Shown: positions 53,192 through 63,158 of the stretch, piece by piece
Layout: every line of letters begins with the position of its first letter
How positions within the stretch are numbered: the stretch's first letter is position 1
NCBI GenBank assembly: GCA_016285885.1
Contig: JAEERP010000004.1
Location: 124,001 to 188,000, forward strand
Source of the DNA: Paludibacteraceae bacterium
GTDB lineage: Bacteria > Bacteroidota > Bacteroidia > Bacteroidales > Paludibacteraceae
Direction: 5' to 3'
DNA length: 64,000 nt
Notes under the pieces: generated by a model
What the model was told of the DNA's origin: nothing
Databases searched by the model: none
Seen by the model: the letters and a program-made list of their open reading frames with translations, nothing else
Made by a program: the position numbers and the translations under genes

Positions 53192-53199
53192 TATATTTG
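53192..53199 (+). promoter_or_regulatory. -7 element of the GH9 gene
   Basis: TATATTTG fits TAnnTTTG, with only a T-rich stretch upstream in place of a clear -33 box. The leader would be about 80 bases and contains a hairpin. Confidence 0.45.
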
Positions 53200-53232
53200 C
53201 CGATTGTAATCCCTTTTAGTAGGGTGTGTGGT

Positions 53233-53254
53233 TCTATTCAGGGTTTGGAATAGA
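53233..53254 (+). promoter_or_regulatory. Hairpin in the GH9 leader
   Basis: TCTATTC pairs with GAATAGA around an eight-base loop, about 30 bases before the start codon. It may influence stability or translation of the mRNA. Confidence 0.35.
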
Positions 53255-53285
53255 CGGATTGAGTATATAATTTAATTACTATTGT

Positions 53286-56249
53286 ATGATGAAGTTTAAA
53301 TTTACGATTTTGGCATTGATGTGTTTCCTGAGCAGTGCCTCATGGGTATCCGCGGCGGACTTGTCGTTCGATAAGGAGCAATATCAAAAGGCTTTGTGGA
53401 TGACCGCAAGGTTTTATGGCGCTCAACGTATGGGCGAGGGCGTGAATTGGCTGGTGGCGGACCACGAGCCGAATGGTGTCTCCAATGGTATGTCTTTCTC
53501 TGAGAGGAATTTTGTCAAAGGGAAATCTTACTTGAAGGATGCGGATGGTTCTTATGATCTGACGGGTGGCTGGTTCGATTGCGGTGATTTTGTACTCTTC
53601 GGTCAGACCTTCTTCTATTCCGCCTATATGTTGGCGTTGGGTTATTCGGAGTTCCCTGAAGGATATGACGACTATTATTCTTTTGATTATAATGGATATG
53701 TCTCTTCCGGTGACTATACGTGGGAAGGCAAGAAGGGTGTGCCGAATGGTATCCCTGACATCTTGGATGAGGTGAAGTACGCGACCGACTTTATCCTGAA
53801 GGCTGTTCGTAGTGAGAATACGTTCTATTACCAGAAGGGCGATGGCGACGCCGACCACATGGTGTGGTGTACCTCTCCTGTGAAATCCGCTATGCCGAAG
53901 TCACAAGGAGGTGAGTCGGATGGATCCAGGGCAATCAAAAAGGCGAGCGGCAACGTGACCTCCATGGCTGCTCTCGGAGGTGCCGCATTGGCTGTGATGT
54001 CCCGTGTGTATAAGAAGTTCGACCCGGTTTATGCGCAAAAGTGTCTGGAGAAGGCCAAGGTCGCTTATGACTTCGTTAATGGGACCTCGAAAGGTAATAC
54101 GGGTGGGGGAATGTTCTATGGGGCGAAGCCTAAGTATGTGCCTGACATGGTCATTCTCGCGGCGGAGTTATACCGCGCCACGAATGATTCCAAATACCTG
54201 AATAATGCGGAATCGAATTGTTCTTGGATGGATGCTCAGAGAGACTATAATTACAATTACACGTTGTGCTATAACAACACGGAGGACTTGGCCGCATACC
54301 TGATGGCTTCCATCAAGGAATCCTCCTATAGCGAGAAGGCGATGGCCGTGATGGATTTCTATGTGAATTCGATGTATAAGCCTGCTTCGGGTTATATCCT
54401 GAGAAAGCCTGGCCATTATGACGCTCAGTGGGGATCTCTTCGTTACCCTGCCAACCAGGCCTTCACGTATGGCTTGTATTCTAAATTGAAGAATGACAAG
54501 GATGTGAACCCTTATTCGTTGGCCACCATCGAATTTATCATGGGTAAAAATTCATCTAACATGTCTTTCATCGTGGGATTCGGCAATAAATATCCGGTAA
54601 TCCCACATCATCGTAATTTCTTCCGCTACGATGGCAATAATATGAGCATGGTGCCTATACCTGACAAGAATTATAAGTTCATACAACTGGGTTTCATGGT
54701 GGGCGGTAGTGGCGCCACCTTGGAGTCTGCCTCCTATTCGGAGTCGTTGGACAATTACCAGATATCTGAGGGTGGTATCGACTACAATGCGGGTTTGGTC
54801 TGCGCCTTGGGTTATATCAACTCTGTCGTTAACACTGTCAATGTCAACAAGTTCGGTCATCCAACGCCAGATCTTGGCAATATGATCTCTCTTTGTGGCA
54901 TGAGGTCTGTTACGTTGGACTCTAAGGTGCCTGCCGACGGAAAGAAGACTTTCACTTGGTATAAGGATGGACAGAAGGTGGAATCATCGACTTCGGCTTC
55001 TTCTTTTACGGTCACCGTATCTGGCGAGTATGTCTGCGAGATTGATTCCGCCGGCGAATGGACTACCAGCGGAAGTGTCGTGGTGGTGGCTTCCTTGCCT
55101 GAGTTCGAACCTATCCCGGATATGGAGTTGTGCAATCCTTCACAGATAGAAATGAACTTCGAATTGCAGGATGTGCCGGCTTCCTACCAATGGTACAGAA
55201 ATGGCGAGGCGTTGAAAGGCGCTACTTCTCCTACGTACCTCATCACGAAGGGTGGCGAGTACGTTTGCGAAATCTCCGCTTCTAATTGTAAATCGACGGG
55301 TGTCTCTTTCAAGGTGACTTCCTTGTTGCCGGAGGCTGAGGATGCCGTTTCTGATATGAATGGCAATGTGACCCTGACGGTGAAGGGGGATGGAGAGTAC
55401 GAGTGGTATGATAAATTGGAGGGTGGTTCGCCGCTTGCCACGGGCTCTTCCTACAAGACTACGATCTCCGCTGACAAGACCTTCTACGTGCAGGACGCCG
55501 GCGCCATGGACATCGTGGTTGGCCCAGCTCAGAAGGACTTCACCTCCACGGCTGTGAACTGGGGTAACATTTCCGCCAACTTCAAGGCCTCCAGAGCTTG
55601 CAAAATCACAAGTGTTTATGTTCATATCGATGGCAACCCTTACAACCAAGGTCAAACTACCGTGAAGGCTGAGTTGGGTGGCGCGAAGAAGGCGACGTTC
55701 ACTTCCGACCCAATCCAGGTATCCAAGGGTAACCAGTTCGTGAAGATCACTTTCTCAAACCCAATCGAAATCCCTGCGGAGGGAGACTATACGTTGACCT
55801 TCTCTTCCGGTGCATTCGCCGTCTCCTATTATGAGAACATGAACAAATATTCCTCCTTCGCGCATCAAGGTGAACCTCTCACGTTCACTAGTGCGGGCGA
55901 TGGTAAGCAGGGCTTCCCTGGCATCGCTGATTGGAGCGTGACGACAGGTTCGGGATGTGCCCGCGCCGTGGTGCTGGCTAAGAAGGGTACAGCCTCTGGC
56001 GTCGAGGATGTGGAGAATTCTCTCTGTTCATTCTATCCTAACCCAGTGTCTGATCTCTTGACCGTCAGACTGAATACGGTTGCGCCGGCTACCGCTCAAC
56101 TCTTCGACCTTATGGGAATGGTTGTGGCTGAGAAACAGTTGAACGCTTCTGACATGACGTTGGATCTGCATTCTTTGCCTGCGGGCGTCTATGTGGTGCG
56201 TGTCATCGCTGGCGATTCGATCTATACGGGAAGAATCGTGAAGGAATAA
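53286..56249 (+). CDS. GH9 endoglucanase with T9SS sorting domain
   Basis: This secreted 987-residue enzyme should hydrolyse cellulose or related beta-1,4-glucans. After a signal peptide (to about 24) the GH9 (alpha/alpha)6 domain spans about 30-515. The catalytic base region is GGWFDCGDF (Asp98 and Asp101), the histidine motif is IPHHRNFF, and the proton donor is Glu495 in YQISEGGIDYNAGL. Two Ig-like domains follow (about 525-690). A jelly-roll-like region comes next (about 700-895), which could bind carbohydrate. A T9SS type A domain (SFYPNPVSDLLTVRL ... GRIVKE) ends the protein. It is a single-gene unit with its own leader and terminator. Confidence 0.96.
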   Translation: MMKFKFTILALMCFLSSASWVSAADLSFDKEQYQKALWMTARFYGAQRMGEGVNWLVADHEPNGVSNGMSFSERNFVKGKSYLKDADGSYDLTGGWFDCGDFVLFGQTFFYSAYMLALGYSEFPEGYDDYYSFDYNGYVSSGDYTWEGKKGVPNGIPDILDEVKYATDFILKAVRSENTFYYQKGDGDADHMVWCTSPVKSAMPKSQGGESDGSRAIKKASGNVTSMAALGGAALAVMSRVYKKFDPVYAQKCLEKAKVAYDFVNGTSKGNTGGGMFYGAKPKYVPDMVILAAELYRATNDSKYLNNAESNCSWMDAQRDYNYNYTLCYNNTEDLAAYLMASIKESSYSEKAMAVMDFYVNSMYKPASGYILRKPGHYDAQWGSLRYPANQAFTYGLYSKLKNDKDVNPYSLATIEFIMGKNSSNMSFIVGFGNKYPVIPHHRNFFRYDGNNMSMVPIPDKNYKFIQLGFMVGGSGATLESASYSESLDNYQISEGGIDYNAGLVCALGYINSVVNTVNVNKFGHPTPDLGNMISLCGMRSVTLDSKVPADGKKTFTWYKDGQKVESSTSASSFTVTVSGEYVCEIDSAGEWTTSGSVVVVASLPEFEPIPDMELCNPSQIEMNFELQDVPASYQWYRNGEALKGATSPTYLITKGGEYVCEISASNCKSTGVSFKVTSLLPEAEDAVSDMNGNVTLTVKGDGEYEWYDKLEGGSPLATGSSYKTTISADKTFYVQDAGAMDIVVGPAQKDFTSTAVNWGNISANFKASRACKITSVYVHIDGNPYNQGQTTVKAELGGAKKATFTSDPIQVSKGNQFVKITFSNPIEIPAEGDYTLTFSSGAFAVSYYENMNKYSSFAHQGEPLTFTSAGDGKQGFPGIADWSVTTGSGCARAVVLAKKGTASGVEDVENSLCSFYPNPVSDLLTVRLNTVAPATAQLFDLMGMVVAEKQLNASDMTLDLHSLPAGVYVVRVIAGDSIYTGRIVKE

Positions 56250-56267
56250 TCGTTTTTTAGATAATAT

Positions 56268-56305
56268 GAAGGGGGATGGACGTGTGTCGTTCATCCCTCT
56301 TTTTG
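56268..56305 (+). terminator. Terminator of the GH9 gene
   Basis: AGGGGGATGGACG pairs with CGTTCATCCCTCT (one mismatch, one G-T) and is followed by a T run. It contains the ATG at 56276, which argues against that codon as the menA start. Confidence 0.8.
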
Positions 56306-56335
56306 TATATTCGCGGGACCAATAGACTCTATCCG

Positions 56336-57238
56336 ATGGAAGAAGTTAGACAGAACTCTGTGCGGGCGTGGCTTTTAGCTGCCCGTCCGAAGACATTGGC
56401 TGCGGCAGTTGCGCCGGTGGCCGTGGGTTGCGCCTTGGCGTACTATTTCAACGCTTTTCAGTGGGTGCCGGCTTTGTGTTGCCTTCTGTTCGCTGTCGCC
56501 ATGCAGATTGCGGCGAACCTGATCAACGATTTGTATGATTTCCTGAAGGGAAGTGATGGGGAGGACCGCTTAGGCCCGCCTCGTGCCACGGCGCAGGGAT
56601 GGATTACGCCTGACCGCATGAAGATTGGTATCCTTGTGGTGGTGGCGATGGGTTGCCTCTTCGGCTCGGTGCTGATGTTCTATGTGGGTTGGTGGCTCGT
56701 CGCTGTGGGGATCTTTTGCGTGTTGTTCGCCTACTTCTACACCTCCGGTCCGTTCCCTTTGGCCTACAATGGCTTGGGAGATGTGGCGGTGGTGGCTTTT
56801 TTCGGATTGGTCGCCGTTGGCTTTACGGCTTACGTGCAGATCCTTTCGTGGCCCATGGCGCTGACGTTGGCTGGTATCGCCACTGGTTTGGCGGTTAATG
56901 TGTTGCTCGTCCTGAATAATTACCGCGACGTGGAGAATGATGCGAAGTCCGGGAAACGTACAGTCGTGGTGCTGTTCGGCAAACGGTTCGGCCTCTACTT
57001 GTACCTGTGCTCAGGCTTGGCCGCCGTGCTCCTCGCGGGCGTCTCTTGCTATTGGCTCGGGCTAAAACCCTATGCGCTTTTGTGGATGGTGCCCTATCTC
57101 CTATTACATTCCATGACGTGGGGAAAGATCCGTAAAATCGATCAACCAGCTATGCTGAATGCACTGATTGGGGAGACCTCCAGGAATATGCTGGTGTTCG
57201 CGGTGTCGATGACGCTCATGCTATTGACCTCTCGCTGA
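56336..57238 (+). CDS. menA: 1,4-dihydroxy-2-naphthoate polyprenyltransferase MenA
   Basis: MenA attaches the isoprenoid tail to 1,4-dihydroxy-2-naphthoate in menaquinone synthesis. The 300-residue inner-membrane protein has about eight helices. The two Asp motifs of the UbiA superfamily are visible as NLINDLYDFLKGSDGEDR and LNNYRDVENDAKSGKRT. I chose ATG 56336 (MEEVRQNSVRAWLLAARPKT), since the upstream ATG at 56276 lies inside the terminator of the previous gene. No other men gene is in the window. Confidence 0.94.
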   Translation: MEEVRQNSVRAWLLAARPKTLAAAVAPVAVGCALAYYFNAFQWVPALCCLLFAVAMQIAANLINDLYDFLKGSDGEDRLGPPRATAQGWITPDRMKIGILVVVAMGCLFGSVLMFYVGWWLVAVGIFCVLFAYFYTSGPFPLAYNGLGDVAVVAFFGLVAVGFTAYVQILSWPMALTLAGIATGLAVNVLLVLNNYRDVENDAKSGKRTVVVLFGKRFGLYLYLCSGLAAVLLAGVSCYWLGLKPYALLWMVPYLLLHSMTWGKIRKIDQPAMLNALIGETSRNMLVFAVSMTLMLLTSR

Positions 57239-57293
57239 TTCGTCTATGAATATCTGCCTTTAGTATCTGTGTTCGGCCAATTCGTCTATCATA

Positions 57294-57325
57294 TTTTGTG
57301 TCTTGGTTATATTGTTTTAAATTTG
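57294..57325 (+). promoter_or_regulatory. Promoter of the acidic lipoprotein gene
   Basis: TTTTG (57294-57298) and TAAATTTG (57318-57325) are 19 bases apart, an excellent Bacteroidota promoter. It places the RNA start after 57269 and so supports ATG 57368 as the true start. Confidence 0.7.
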
Positions 57326-57367
57326 AATATCGATTTAAGCAAAATAACTTTAAAAAAAAGAACATTT

Positions 57368-57853
57368 ATGAGAAGAAAAATTGTTTCGGGAATCTTGGTT
57401 TCCCTTTTGATGGCAGCTCCTGCCTTTTTGGTAAGTTGTGGTGACGACGACGATGATGACAATGACAATGGCAATGCGAAAAATGAGGTCACAGTGAATA
57501 ATCCCCTGTTGGGAACTTGGATTAGCAGGGATTCGATGAAGGTGACTGAAACCCTTTATTGGTACGAAGATCAATATCAGAAGTTTGAGAAGGACTATTA
57601 CTTTGATGTCTATGTTAAACAACAAGGCTCGGTGCAGACCGTAACGGTTTATCGCTATGGTTACACTTATGATGGACAAAAGATAACATTGGCTAGTTTC
57701 CCGACTTTCCCAGTCAGAGTTACCGTTGAGGGTAATACGTATAAGACTCCTACAACCGTATTTACCCGCGTTGCCGATTTGCCTCAGGTTGCGTTGGATA
57801 AGATCGCCGCAGGTGATTTCGAAGACATGGATGCGGACGATGAGGAAGATTAA
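57368..57853 (+). CDS. Surface lipoprotein with strong acidic export signal
   Basis: This 161-residue protein has a lipoprotein signal peptide with the cysteine at 24 (FLVSC) followed by GDDDDDDNDNGN, a strong example of the acidic export signal for surface lipoproteins in Bacteroidota. The mature part (NNPLLGTWISRDSMKVTETL, VQTVTVYRYGYTYDGQKITL) has the look of a small lipocalin-like beta barrel, a fold common in Bacteroidota lipoproteins. The ligand is unknown. The tail is again acidic (GDFEDMDADDEED). An upstream in-frame ATG at 57269 precedes the promoter and is rejected. Confidence 0.87.
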   Translation: MRRKIVSGILVSLLMAAPAFLVSCGDDDDDDNDNGNAKNEVTVNNPLLGTWISRDSMKVTETLYWYEDQYQKFEKDYYFDVYVKQQGSVQTVTVYRYGYTYDGQKITLASFPTFPVRVTVEGNTYKTPTTVFTRVADLPQVALDKIAAGDFEDMDADDEED

Positions 57854-58164
57854 GATTCTGATGCTCATTAATTGTACTTCCCCCTTCTATAGGAAGGGAT
57901 AGATCTACGGTTAGTAAAACTTGTTGACCCTCTTATTCATCTGCTTGTGCTGGTGATTAGGAGGGTCTCTTTTTTGTTTATTAATGTTTAGAAGAAAATA
58001 AGATGCGTAACGGAATGTAACGCATACGAAACGGAGGTGTGAGTTTTTGCTTGGGCAGGAAATGCTCATTTATGTATCCCTCCAAAAATAGTTTTATGTT
58101 GGATAACATCTTTTTGATGTTTTTTTATAACTTCGCGACTTGAAAAATTTTAAGTAATACAGAG
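57854..58164. other. Intergenic region before typA
   Basis: The left part holds the terminator of the lipoprotein gene. Further right GTAACG occurs twice within ATGCGT...ACGCAT (58003-58025). A small AT-rich hairpin AACATC/GATGTT with a T run (58105-58126) sits before typA. A weak -7 match (TAACTTCG at 58128) is the only promoter candidate. Confidence 0.5.
57926..57976 (+). terminator. Terminator of the acidic lipoprotein gene
   Basis: GACCCTC pairs with GAGGGTC, with an inner stem ATTCATC/GGTGAT, followed by a T run. Confidence 0.75.
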
Positions 58165-59967
58165 ATGCAAAAGATTAGAAATGTTGCGATTATCGCTCAC
58201 GTTGACCATGGTAAGACAACGTTGGTGGATAAAATGTTGTTGGCTGGAAACCTGTTCAAGGATCACGAGAAACCGACTGACCTGATTCTGGACAATAATG
58301 ATTTGGAGCGTGAACGAGGTATAACCATCGTTTCTAAGAATGTCTCTATCCGTTATAAGGACTATAAAATCAATATCATAGATACTCCGGGACACTCCGA
58401 CTTCGGTGGCGAGGTGGAGCGCGTGCTCAACATGGCGGACGGCGTGTTGCTTCTGGTGGACGCCTTCGAGGGCCCGATGCCGCAGACGCGCTTCGTCTTG
58501 CAGAAGGCTATCCAATTGGGTCTGAAGCCTATCGTGGTGATCAACAAGGTGGACAAACCGAACTGCCGCCCGGAAGAAGTGCAGGAGGAGGTCTTCGACC
58601 TGATGTTCAACCTGGACGCCACGGAGGAACAGCTCGATTTCCCTACCATCTATGGTTCCGCTAAGAATAACTGGATGTCGGACGACTGGAAGAAGCCTCG
58701 TGAGAACGATATCACGCCGGTCTTGGACGCTATCATCAAATATATCCCAGAGCCTCACATGAATGTGGGTACCCCACAAATGTTGGTTACCTCTTTGGAC
58801 TACTCCTCCTATGTGGGACGTATCGCCATCGGTCGTATCCATCGTGGCACTTTGCAGGAGTCCCAGAACCTCTCGCTCGTGAAACGTGACGGTTCCGTGA
58901 AGAAGGTGCGCATCAAGGAGTTGCGCGTGTTCGAGGGCTTCGGACAGGCGACGGTACGTGAGGCGCATTGCGGTGAAATTTGCGCATTGGTGGGTATCGA
59001 TGACTTCGAAATCGGTGATACTATCTGTGACTTCGAAAACCCTGAGCCATTGCCACCTATTGCGATCGATGAGCCTACGATGAGTATGGTCTTCGCCATC
59101 AACGACTCTCCATTCTTTGGTAAGGAGGGTAAATTTGTCACTTCAAGACATATCAACGACCGTCTGGAGAAGGAGTTGGACCGCAACTTGGCTCTCCGTG
59201 TCGTGAAGAACCCTGATTCTGATAAATGGATCGTCTATGGCCGTGGTGTGCTTCACTTGTCTGTCCTGATCGAGACGATGCGCCGTGAGGGCTATGAGTT
59301 GCAAGTGGGTCAGCCTCAGGTCATCATCAAGGAAATCGATGGCGTGAAGTGTGAACCGGTCGAGCAGTTGACCATCGACCTCCCGGATGAGGTGTCCGGT
59401 AAGGTGATCGAGATGGTTTCCGTCCGTAAAGGTGATATGGTCTCCATGGAGCGCAAGGGCGACCGTGTGCATCTGGAGTTCGTCATCCCTTCCCGTGGTA
59501 TCATCGGACTTCGTACGAATGTCCTGACCGCCACTGCAGGAGAGGGTGTCATCGCTCACCGATTCTTGGAGTACCAGCCTTATAAGGGTGAGATCGAGCG
59601 TAGAACCAATGGCTCCCTGATCGCTATGGAGACGGGTACGGTCTTCGCTTACGCCTTGGATAAGTTGCAGGATAGGGGCCGTTTCTTCATCAGTCCGCAG
59701 GACGAGGTCTATGCGGGACAGGTGGTCGGCGAACACTGCAAAGACAATGATATCGTCATCAACGTGACGAAGGCCAAGCAGTTGACCAACATGCGTTCGA
59801 AGAGTTCAGACGAAAAGGCTCGCATCATCCCGCCTATTATCTTCTCCTTGGAGGAGGCGCTTGAGTATATCAAGGAGGATGAGTATGTCGAGGTGACTCC
59901 GAAGAGCATGCGTATCCGTAAGATCATCTTGGACGAGACCGAGAGAAAACGTGCGAATAGGGTCTGA
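58165..59967 (+). CDS. typA: Translational GTPase TypA/BipA
   Basis: TypA (BipA) is a ribosome-associated GTPase related to EF-G that supports 50S assembly and growth at low temperature or under stress. The 600-residue length is normal. G motifs are [13 protein letters not shown] (P-loop), [26 protein letters not shown] and [10 protein letters not shown]. The C-terminal domain contains [19 protein letters not shown] and ends [20 protein letters not shown]. pbpC starts 29 bases later, so the two may share a transcript. Confidence 0.97.
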   Translation: MQKIRNVAIIAHVDHGKTTLVDKMLLAGNLFKDHEKPTDLILDNNDLERERGITIVSKNVSIRYKDYKINIIDTPGHSDFGGEVERVLNMADGVLLLVDAFEGPMPQTRFVLQKAIQLGLKPIVVINKVDKPNCRPEEVQEEVFDLMFNLDATEEQLDFPTIYGSAKNNWMSDDWKKPRENDITPVLDAIIKYIPEPHMNVGTPQMLVTSLDYSSYVGRIAIGRIHRGTLQESQNLSLVKRDGSVKKVRIKELRVFEGFGQATVREAHCGEICALVGIDDFEIGDTICDFENPEPLPPIAIDEPTMSMVFAINDSPFFGKEGKFVTSRHINDRLEKELDRNLALRVVKNPDSDKWIVYGRGVLHLSVLIETMRREGYELQVGQPQVIIKEIDGVKCEPVEQLTIDLPDEVSGKVIEMVSVRKGDMVSMERKGDRVHLEFVIPSRGIIGLRTNVLTATAGEGVIAHRFLEYQPYKGEIERRTNGSLIAMETGTVFAYALDKLQDRGRFFISPQDEVYAGQVVGEHCKDNDIVINVTKAKQLTNMRSKSSDEKARIIPPIIFSLEEALEYIKEDEYVEVTPKSMRIRKIILDETERKRANRV

Positions 59968-59996
59968 TTGACCTTTGAACCCTAATATCTACAAGG

Positions 59997-62333
59997 ATGA
60001 AAAAGTATTTTCGTAGTTGGAAGGCGAGGATCTTTTTCATCCTTTTTTTGTTTTTCGTGACCTTTTGTTTGCTTCGTTTCGATCTCTTCCAAGATGACTA
60101 TTCCACTGTTGTTTTCGCCAAGAATGGTGAATTGGTGGGCGCTCGCTTGGCGAATGATGGCCAGTGGCGCTTCCCTCCGATGGATACGGTACCCTACAAG
60201 TTGAAGAGGGCTACGTTGAGCTTCGAGGATAGACATTTCTACTACCATTTTGGTGTGAATCCATTCTCCATCTTTCGCGCGTTGAGGCAGAATATCTCCG
60301 CAGGTAGGGTGGTGAGCGGTGGTAGCACCCTCTCCATGCAGGTGATCCGTATGAGCCGTAAGCAGCGCAAGCGTGTCATCTCCGAGAAGATCATCGAGGC
60401 GTTCGGAGCCTTGTGGCTAGAGCTCCATTATTCGAAGGAAGAGATACTCTCCTTGTATGTCTTCAATGCGCCATATGGAGGTAATACGGTGGGCGTCCAA
60501 ACGGCTGCGTGGCGTTATTACCAGCGGGCGGGGGAGGAACTTTCGTGGGCGGAGGCGGCTCTGTTGGCGGTGCTCCCGAATGCGCCTTCCATGATTCATG
60601 TGGAGAAGAACCGGAAGCTGCTGAAACAAAAGCGCGACAACCTCTTGCGGAGAATGTGCGAGGAGGGTGAGTTTGACGAAGAGATGCTCCAACTCTCGAT
60701 TGACGAGCCACTGCCGGAACGGGTATTTCCGCTACAGACAATGGCTCCTCATCTGGTGGACCGGCTGAATCGGGAGCGGCATGGGGAGATTATCCATGTC
60801 GAACTGAATGCTTTGCTCCAACGGAATGTGGAGGATCTGATCTCCCGTTTCCGAAGCACCTATTCCCAGAACGGTGTGCAGAATATCTCCGCGATCGTGA
60901 TGGATGTCGCCACAGGTAATGTCCTGTGCTATTGCGGAAACTCCGACTATAATAACGTGGACGATAATCAGGTGGATGTGATCACCGCCCCTCGCAGCAC
61001 GGGCAGTATCCTGAAACCATTCCTCTATTGCGCGATGGTGGAGGACGGCCGGGTTACTCCTCGCATGTTGGTGCCGGATGTGCCGATCCAGATCGCTGGC
61101 TATAAACCACAGAATTATGACCGCACCTATGACGGTGCCGTCCCTGCGTGTGAGGCATTGGCCCGTTCCTTGAACATACCTGCTGTGCTTATGCTGAGGA
61201 AATATGGTGTGCCCCAGTTCCAAAACTACTTGCAGCGGGCGGGTATCACTACGATAAATTATCCTCCTGAGCACTACGGACTCTCTTTGATTCTGGGAGG
61301 TGCGGAGGCTACGCTTTGGGATGTCTCTGGTGTGTATGCCTCCATGGCGCGCGTGCTGAACCGTTACAACCGTGATTTCTTGTATGATGAGGGGGATATA
61401 CATGCTCCTAGGCTCTACAAGCAGGAGGAGAAACATAAGGTGGTCGATAAGCCAGTCTTATTCCACGCCGGCTCCGTTTGGCATACGATGGATGCCATTA
61501 AGGAGTTGAATAGACCGAACGTGACCGACTGGCGTCTTTTCACCTCCTCCCGTAAGGTGGGTTGGAAGACTGGTACCAGCTTCGGTAATAGGGACGCCTG
61601 GGCGGTGGGTGCCACGCCAGAGTATGTGGTGGGCGTATGGGTCGGTAATGCGGATGGCGAGGGTCGTCCCGAAATGACGGGTGTGGGCTATGCCGCTCCG
61701 GTGATGTTCGCGATCTATAATATTTTGCCGAACACCACATGGTTCGCCTGTCCCGCCAAGGATTTCTCCCCTATGGAAATCTGTCCGCAGAGCGGTTACT
61801 TGCGGGGAAAGGATTGCCCGCAAGGCGAATCGATGATGTTGTACGCGACTTGTGCGAAGAGCGATCCGTGCCCTTATCACCAGATCGTGCATCTCTCTAA
61901 GGATGAAAAGTATAGGGTGTCGGCAAAGTGCATCTCGCCGATGGATATGCTGCACAAGTCATGGTTTATCCTTCCTCCTACGATTGAGAGTTTCTATCGT
62001 TTGCACAACACCTCCTACCAGCCGTTGCCACCATTCCAACCAGGCTGTGAGGATGAATCCACCTCCATGATGGAGTTCATCTATCCGAAGGATTTCCGGG
62101 CATTGTATATCCCGAAGGAGATGGACGGGAAACGGGGAGAGGTTATCTTCGAGGTGGCGCATCGTCATACGGATAAGACGCTCTACTGGCATCTGGACGA
62201 GACCTATTTGGGCGAGACGAAACGGTTCCATCAGAAGGGCATCAGCGCGACGGAAGGAGAACATACGATTACGGTGGTCGACGAGGATGGAAACCGTTTG
62301 GAGAAACGCTTTAAGGTGATCGTGACGGAGTGA
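59997..62333 (+). CDS. pbpC: Penicillin-binding protein 1C
   Basis: PBP1C is a bifunctional peptidoglycan synthase. This 778-residue protein has a membrane anchor (about residues 10-25) and a GT51 transglycosylase domain (SFEDRHFYYHFGVNPFSIF, SGGSTLSMQVIRMSR). The transpeptidase domain has SxxK in STGSILKPFLY, SxN in RSLNIPAVLM and KTG in GWKTGTSFGNRDAW. The C-terminal BiPBP_C-like domain (YPKDFRALYIPKEMDGKRGE) is the mark of the 1C class. The length is normal. Confidence 0.96.
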   Translation: MKKYFRSWKARIFFILFLFFVTFCLLRFDLFQDDYSTVVFAKNGELVGARLANDGQWRFPPMDTVPYKLKRATLSFEDRHFYYHFGVNPFSIFRALRQNISAGRVVSGGSTLSMQVIRMSRKQRKRVISEKIIEAFGALWLELHYSKEEILSLYVFNAPYGGNTVGVQTAAWRYYQRAGEELSWAEAALLAVLPNAPSMIHVEKNRKLLKQKRDNLLRRMCEEGEFDEEMLQLSIDEPLPERVFPLQTMAPHLVDRLNRERHGEIIHVELNALLQRNVEDLISRFRSTYSQNGVQNISAIVMDVATGNVLCYCGNSDYNNVDDNQVDVITAPRSTGSILKPFLYCAMVEDGRVTPRMLVPDVPIQIAGYKPQNYDRTYDGAVPACEALARSLNIPAVLMLRKYGVPQFQNYLQRAGITTINYPPEHYGLSLILGGAEATLWDVSGVYASMARVLNRYNRDFLYDEGDIHAPRLYKQEEKHKVVDKPVLFHAGSVWHTMDAIKELNRPNVTDWRLFTSSRKVGWKTGTSFGNRDAWAVGATPEYVVGVWVGNADGEGRPEMTGVGYAAPVMFAIYNILPNTTWFACPAKDFSPMEICPQSGYLRGKDCPQGESMMLYATCAKSDPCPYHQIVHLSKDEKYRVSAKCISPMDMLHKSWFILPPTIESFYRLHNTSYQPLPPFQPGCEDESTSMMEFIYPKDFRALYIPKEMDGKRGEVIFEVAHRHTDKTLYWHLDETYLGETKRFHQKGISATEGEHTITVVDEDGNRLEKRFKVIVTE

Positions 62334-62428
62334 GGTTTCTCAGGGTGGAGGATTCCTTTTTTATGTTTTTCCGTGCTTGCCGCCAAGCCTTGCTGTGCGG
62401 CCTTATGTCGCTTTTTTCTTTCTTCTTT

Positions 62429-62460
62429 TTTTGCCTATATGTTATTTGTTTGTAACTTTG
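62429..62460 (+). promoter_or_regulatory. Promoter of the cytidylyltransferase-aldolase unit
   Basis: TTTG ending at 62433 and TAACTTTG (62453-62460) are 19 bases apart, a near-consensus Bacteroidota promoter. It starts a new transcription unit 26 bases before the first ATG. Confidence 0.75.
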
Positions 62461-62485
62461 TAGAGGATAATACATTAGAAATGTT

Positions 62486-63157
62486 ATGAAAAACGGTAAG
62501 AAGATAGTTGCAATGGTACCCATTAAGCTAAATAGCGAAAGGGTGAAAGAAAAAAATTTGCGTGTCTTTTGTGATGGCAAGGTATTGGTCCAGTTTATAT
62601 TAGAAGCATTGTTGGAAAGCAAATACGTTGATGAGGTATACGTTTACTGTAGTGATGAAAGAATAAAAGGGTATTTGCTTGATGGTGTGAAGTTCTTACG
62701 TCGCCCGGAATATCTGGATTTGAACACATCCAATTGTAATGATATAATTCGTGAGTTCATGAAAGAAGTGAAGTCCGATTATTACGTGGTTTCACATGCG
62801 ACCGCTCCGTTCACGACTTCTGATAGTATTGACCGCTGTGTCGATAGTGTGGTTGACTCGGAGCAGTATGATTCTTCTTTTACCGTGGAAAAAATCCAAA
62901 CGTTTATGTGGACGAAGGGGAAACCTATGAACTTCGACCCTAGCCATTTCCCGCGCACGCAAGATTTGGACCCGATCTATGTTGAGACGTCAGGCGCCTT
63001 TGTCTTTCCGAGGGAAGTGTTTGAGAAATATGATCGACGCATAGGCGTTCGCCCATGTTTGGTCGAGGTCGATGCGAAGGAGAGTTGCGATATTGATACT
63101 GAGTACGACATGATGGTCGCTCAGTCACTGTATATGTATAAAATGAATAATAAGTAA
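62486..63157 (+). CDS. Acylneuraminate cytidylyltransferase-family protein (NeuA/KdsB-like)
   Basis: This 223-residue enzyme belongs to the family that activates acidic sugars as CMP derivatives. The nucleotide-binding N terminus AMVPIKLNSERVKEKNLR matches the usual IPARxGSKRIPxKN pattern with Lys-Leu in place of Arg-Gly. SHATAPFTTSDSIDRCVD and DIDTEYDMMVAQ, carrying metal-binding Asp residues, are also clear. The altered first loop suggests a substrate other than N-acetylneuraminate. The gene after it encodes an aldolase, so the product may be an unusual CMP-linked acid for a surface glycan; this is inference. Confidence 0.9.
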   Translation: MKNGKKIVAMVPIKLNSERVKEKNLRVFCDGKVLVQFILEALLESKYVDEVYVYCSDERIKGYLLDGVKFLRRPEYLDLNTSNCNDIIREFMKEVKSDYYVVSHATAPFTTSDSIDRCVDSVVDSEQYDSSFTVEKIQTFMWTKGKPMNFDPSHFPRTQDLDPIYVETSGAFVFPREVFEKYDRRIGVRPCLVEVDAKESCDIDTEYDMMVAQSLYMYKMNNK

Positions 63158-63158
63158 T

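Noticed and set aside
56276-56335. Upstream ATG for menA
   Set aside because: It lies in the GH9 terminator stem; MenA homologues begin near the ATG at 56336.
57269-57367. Upstream start for the acidic lipoprotein
   Set aside because: A near-consensus promoter lies after it, and only the ATG at 57368 places a signal peptide at the N terminus.
60732-61436. 234-codon minus-strand ORF
   Set aside because: It is opposite the transpeptidase domain of pbpC and gives a His/Ile-rich product.
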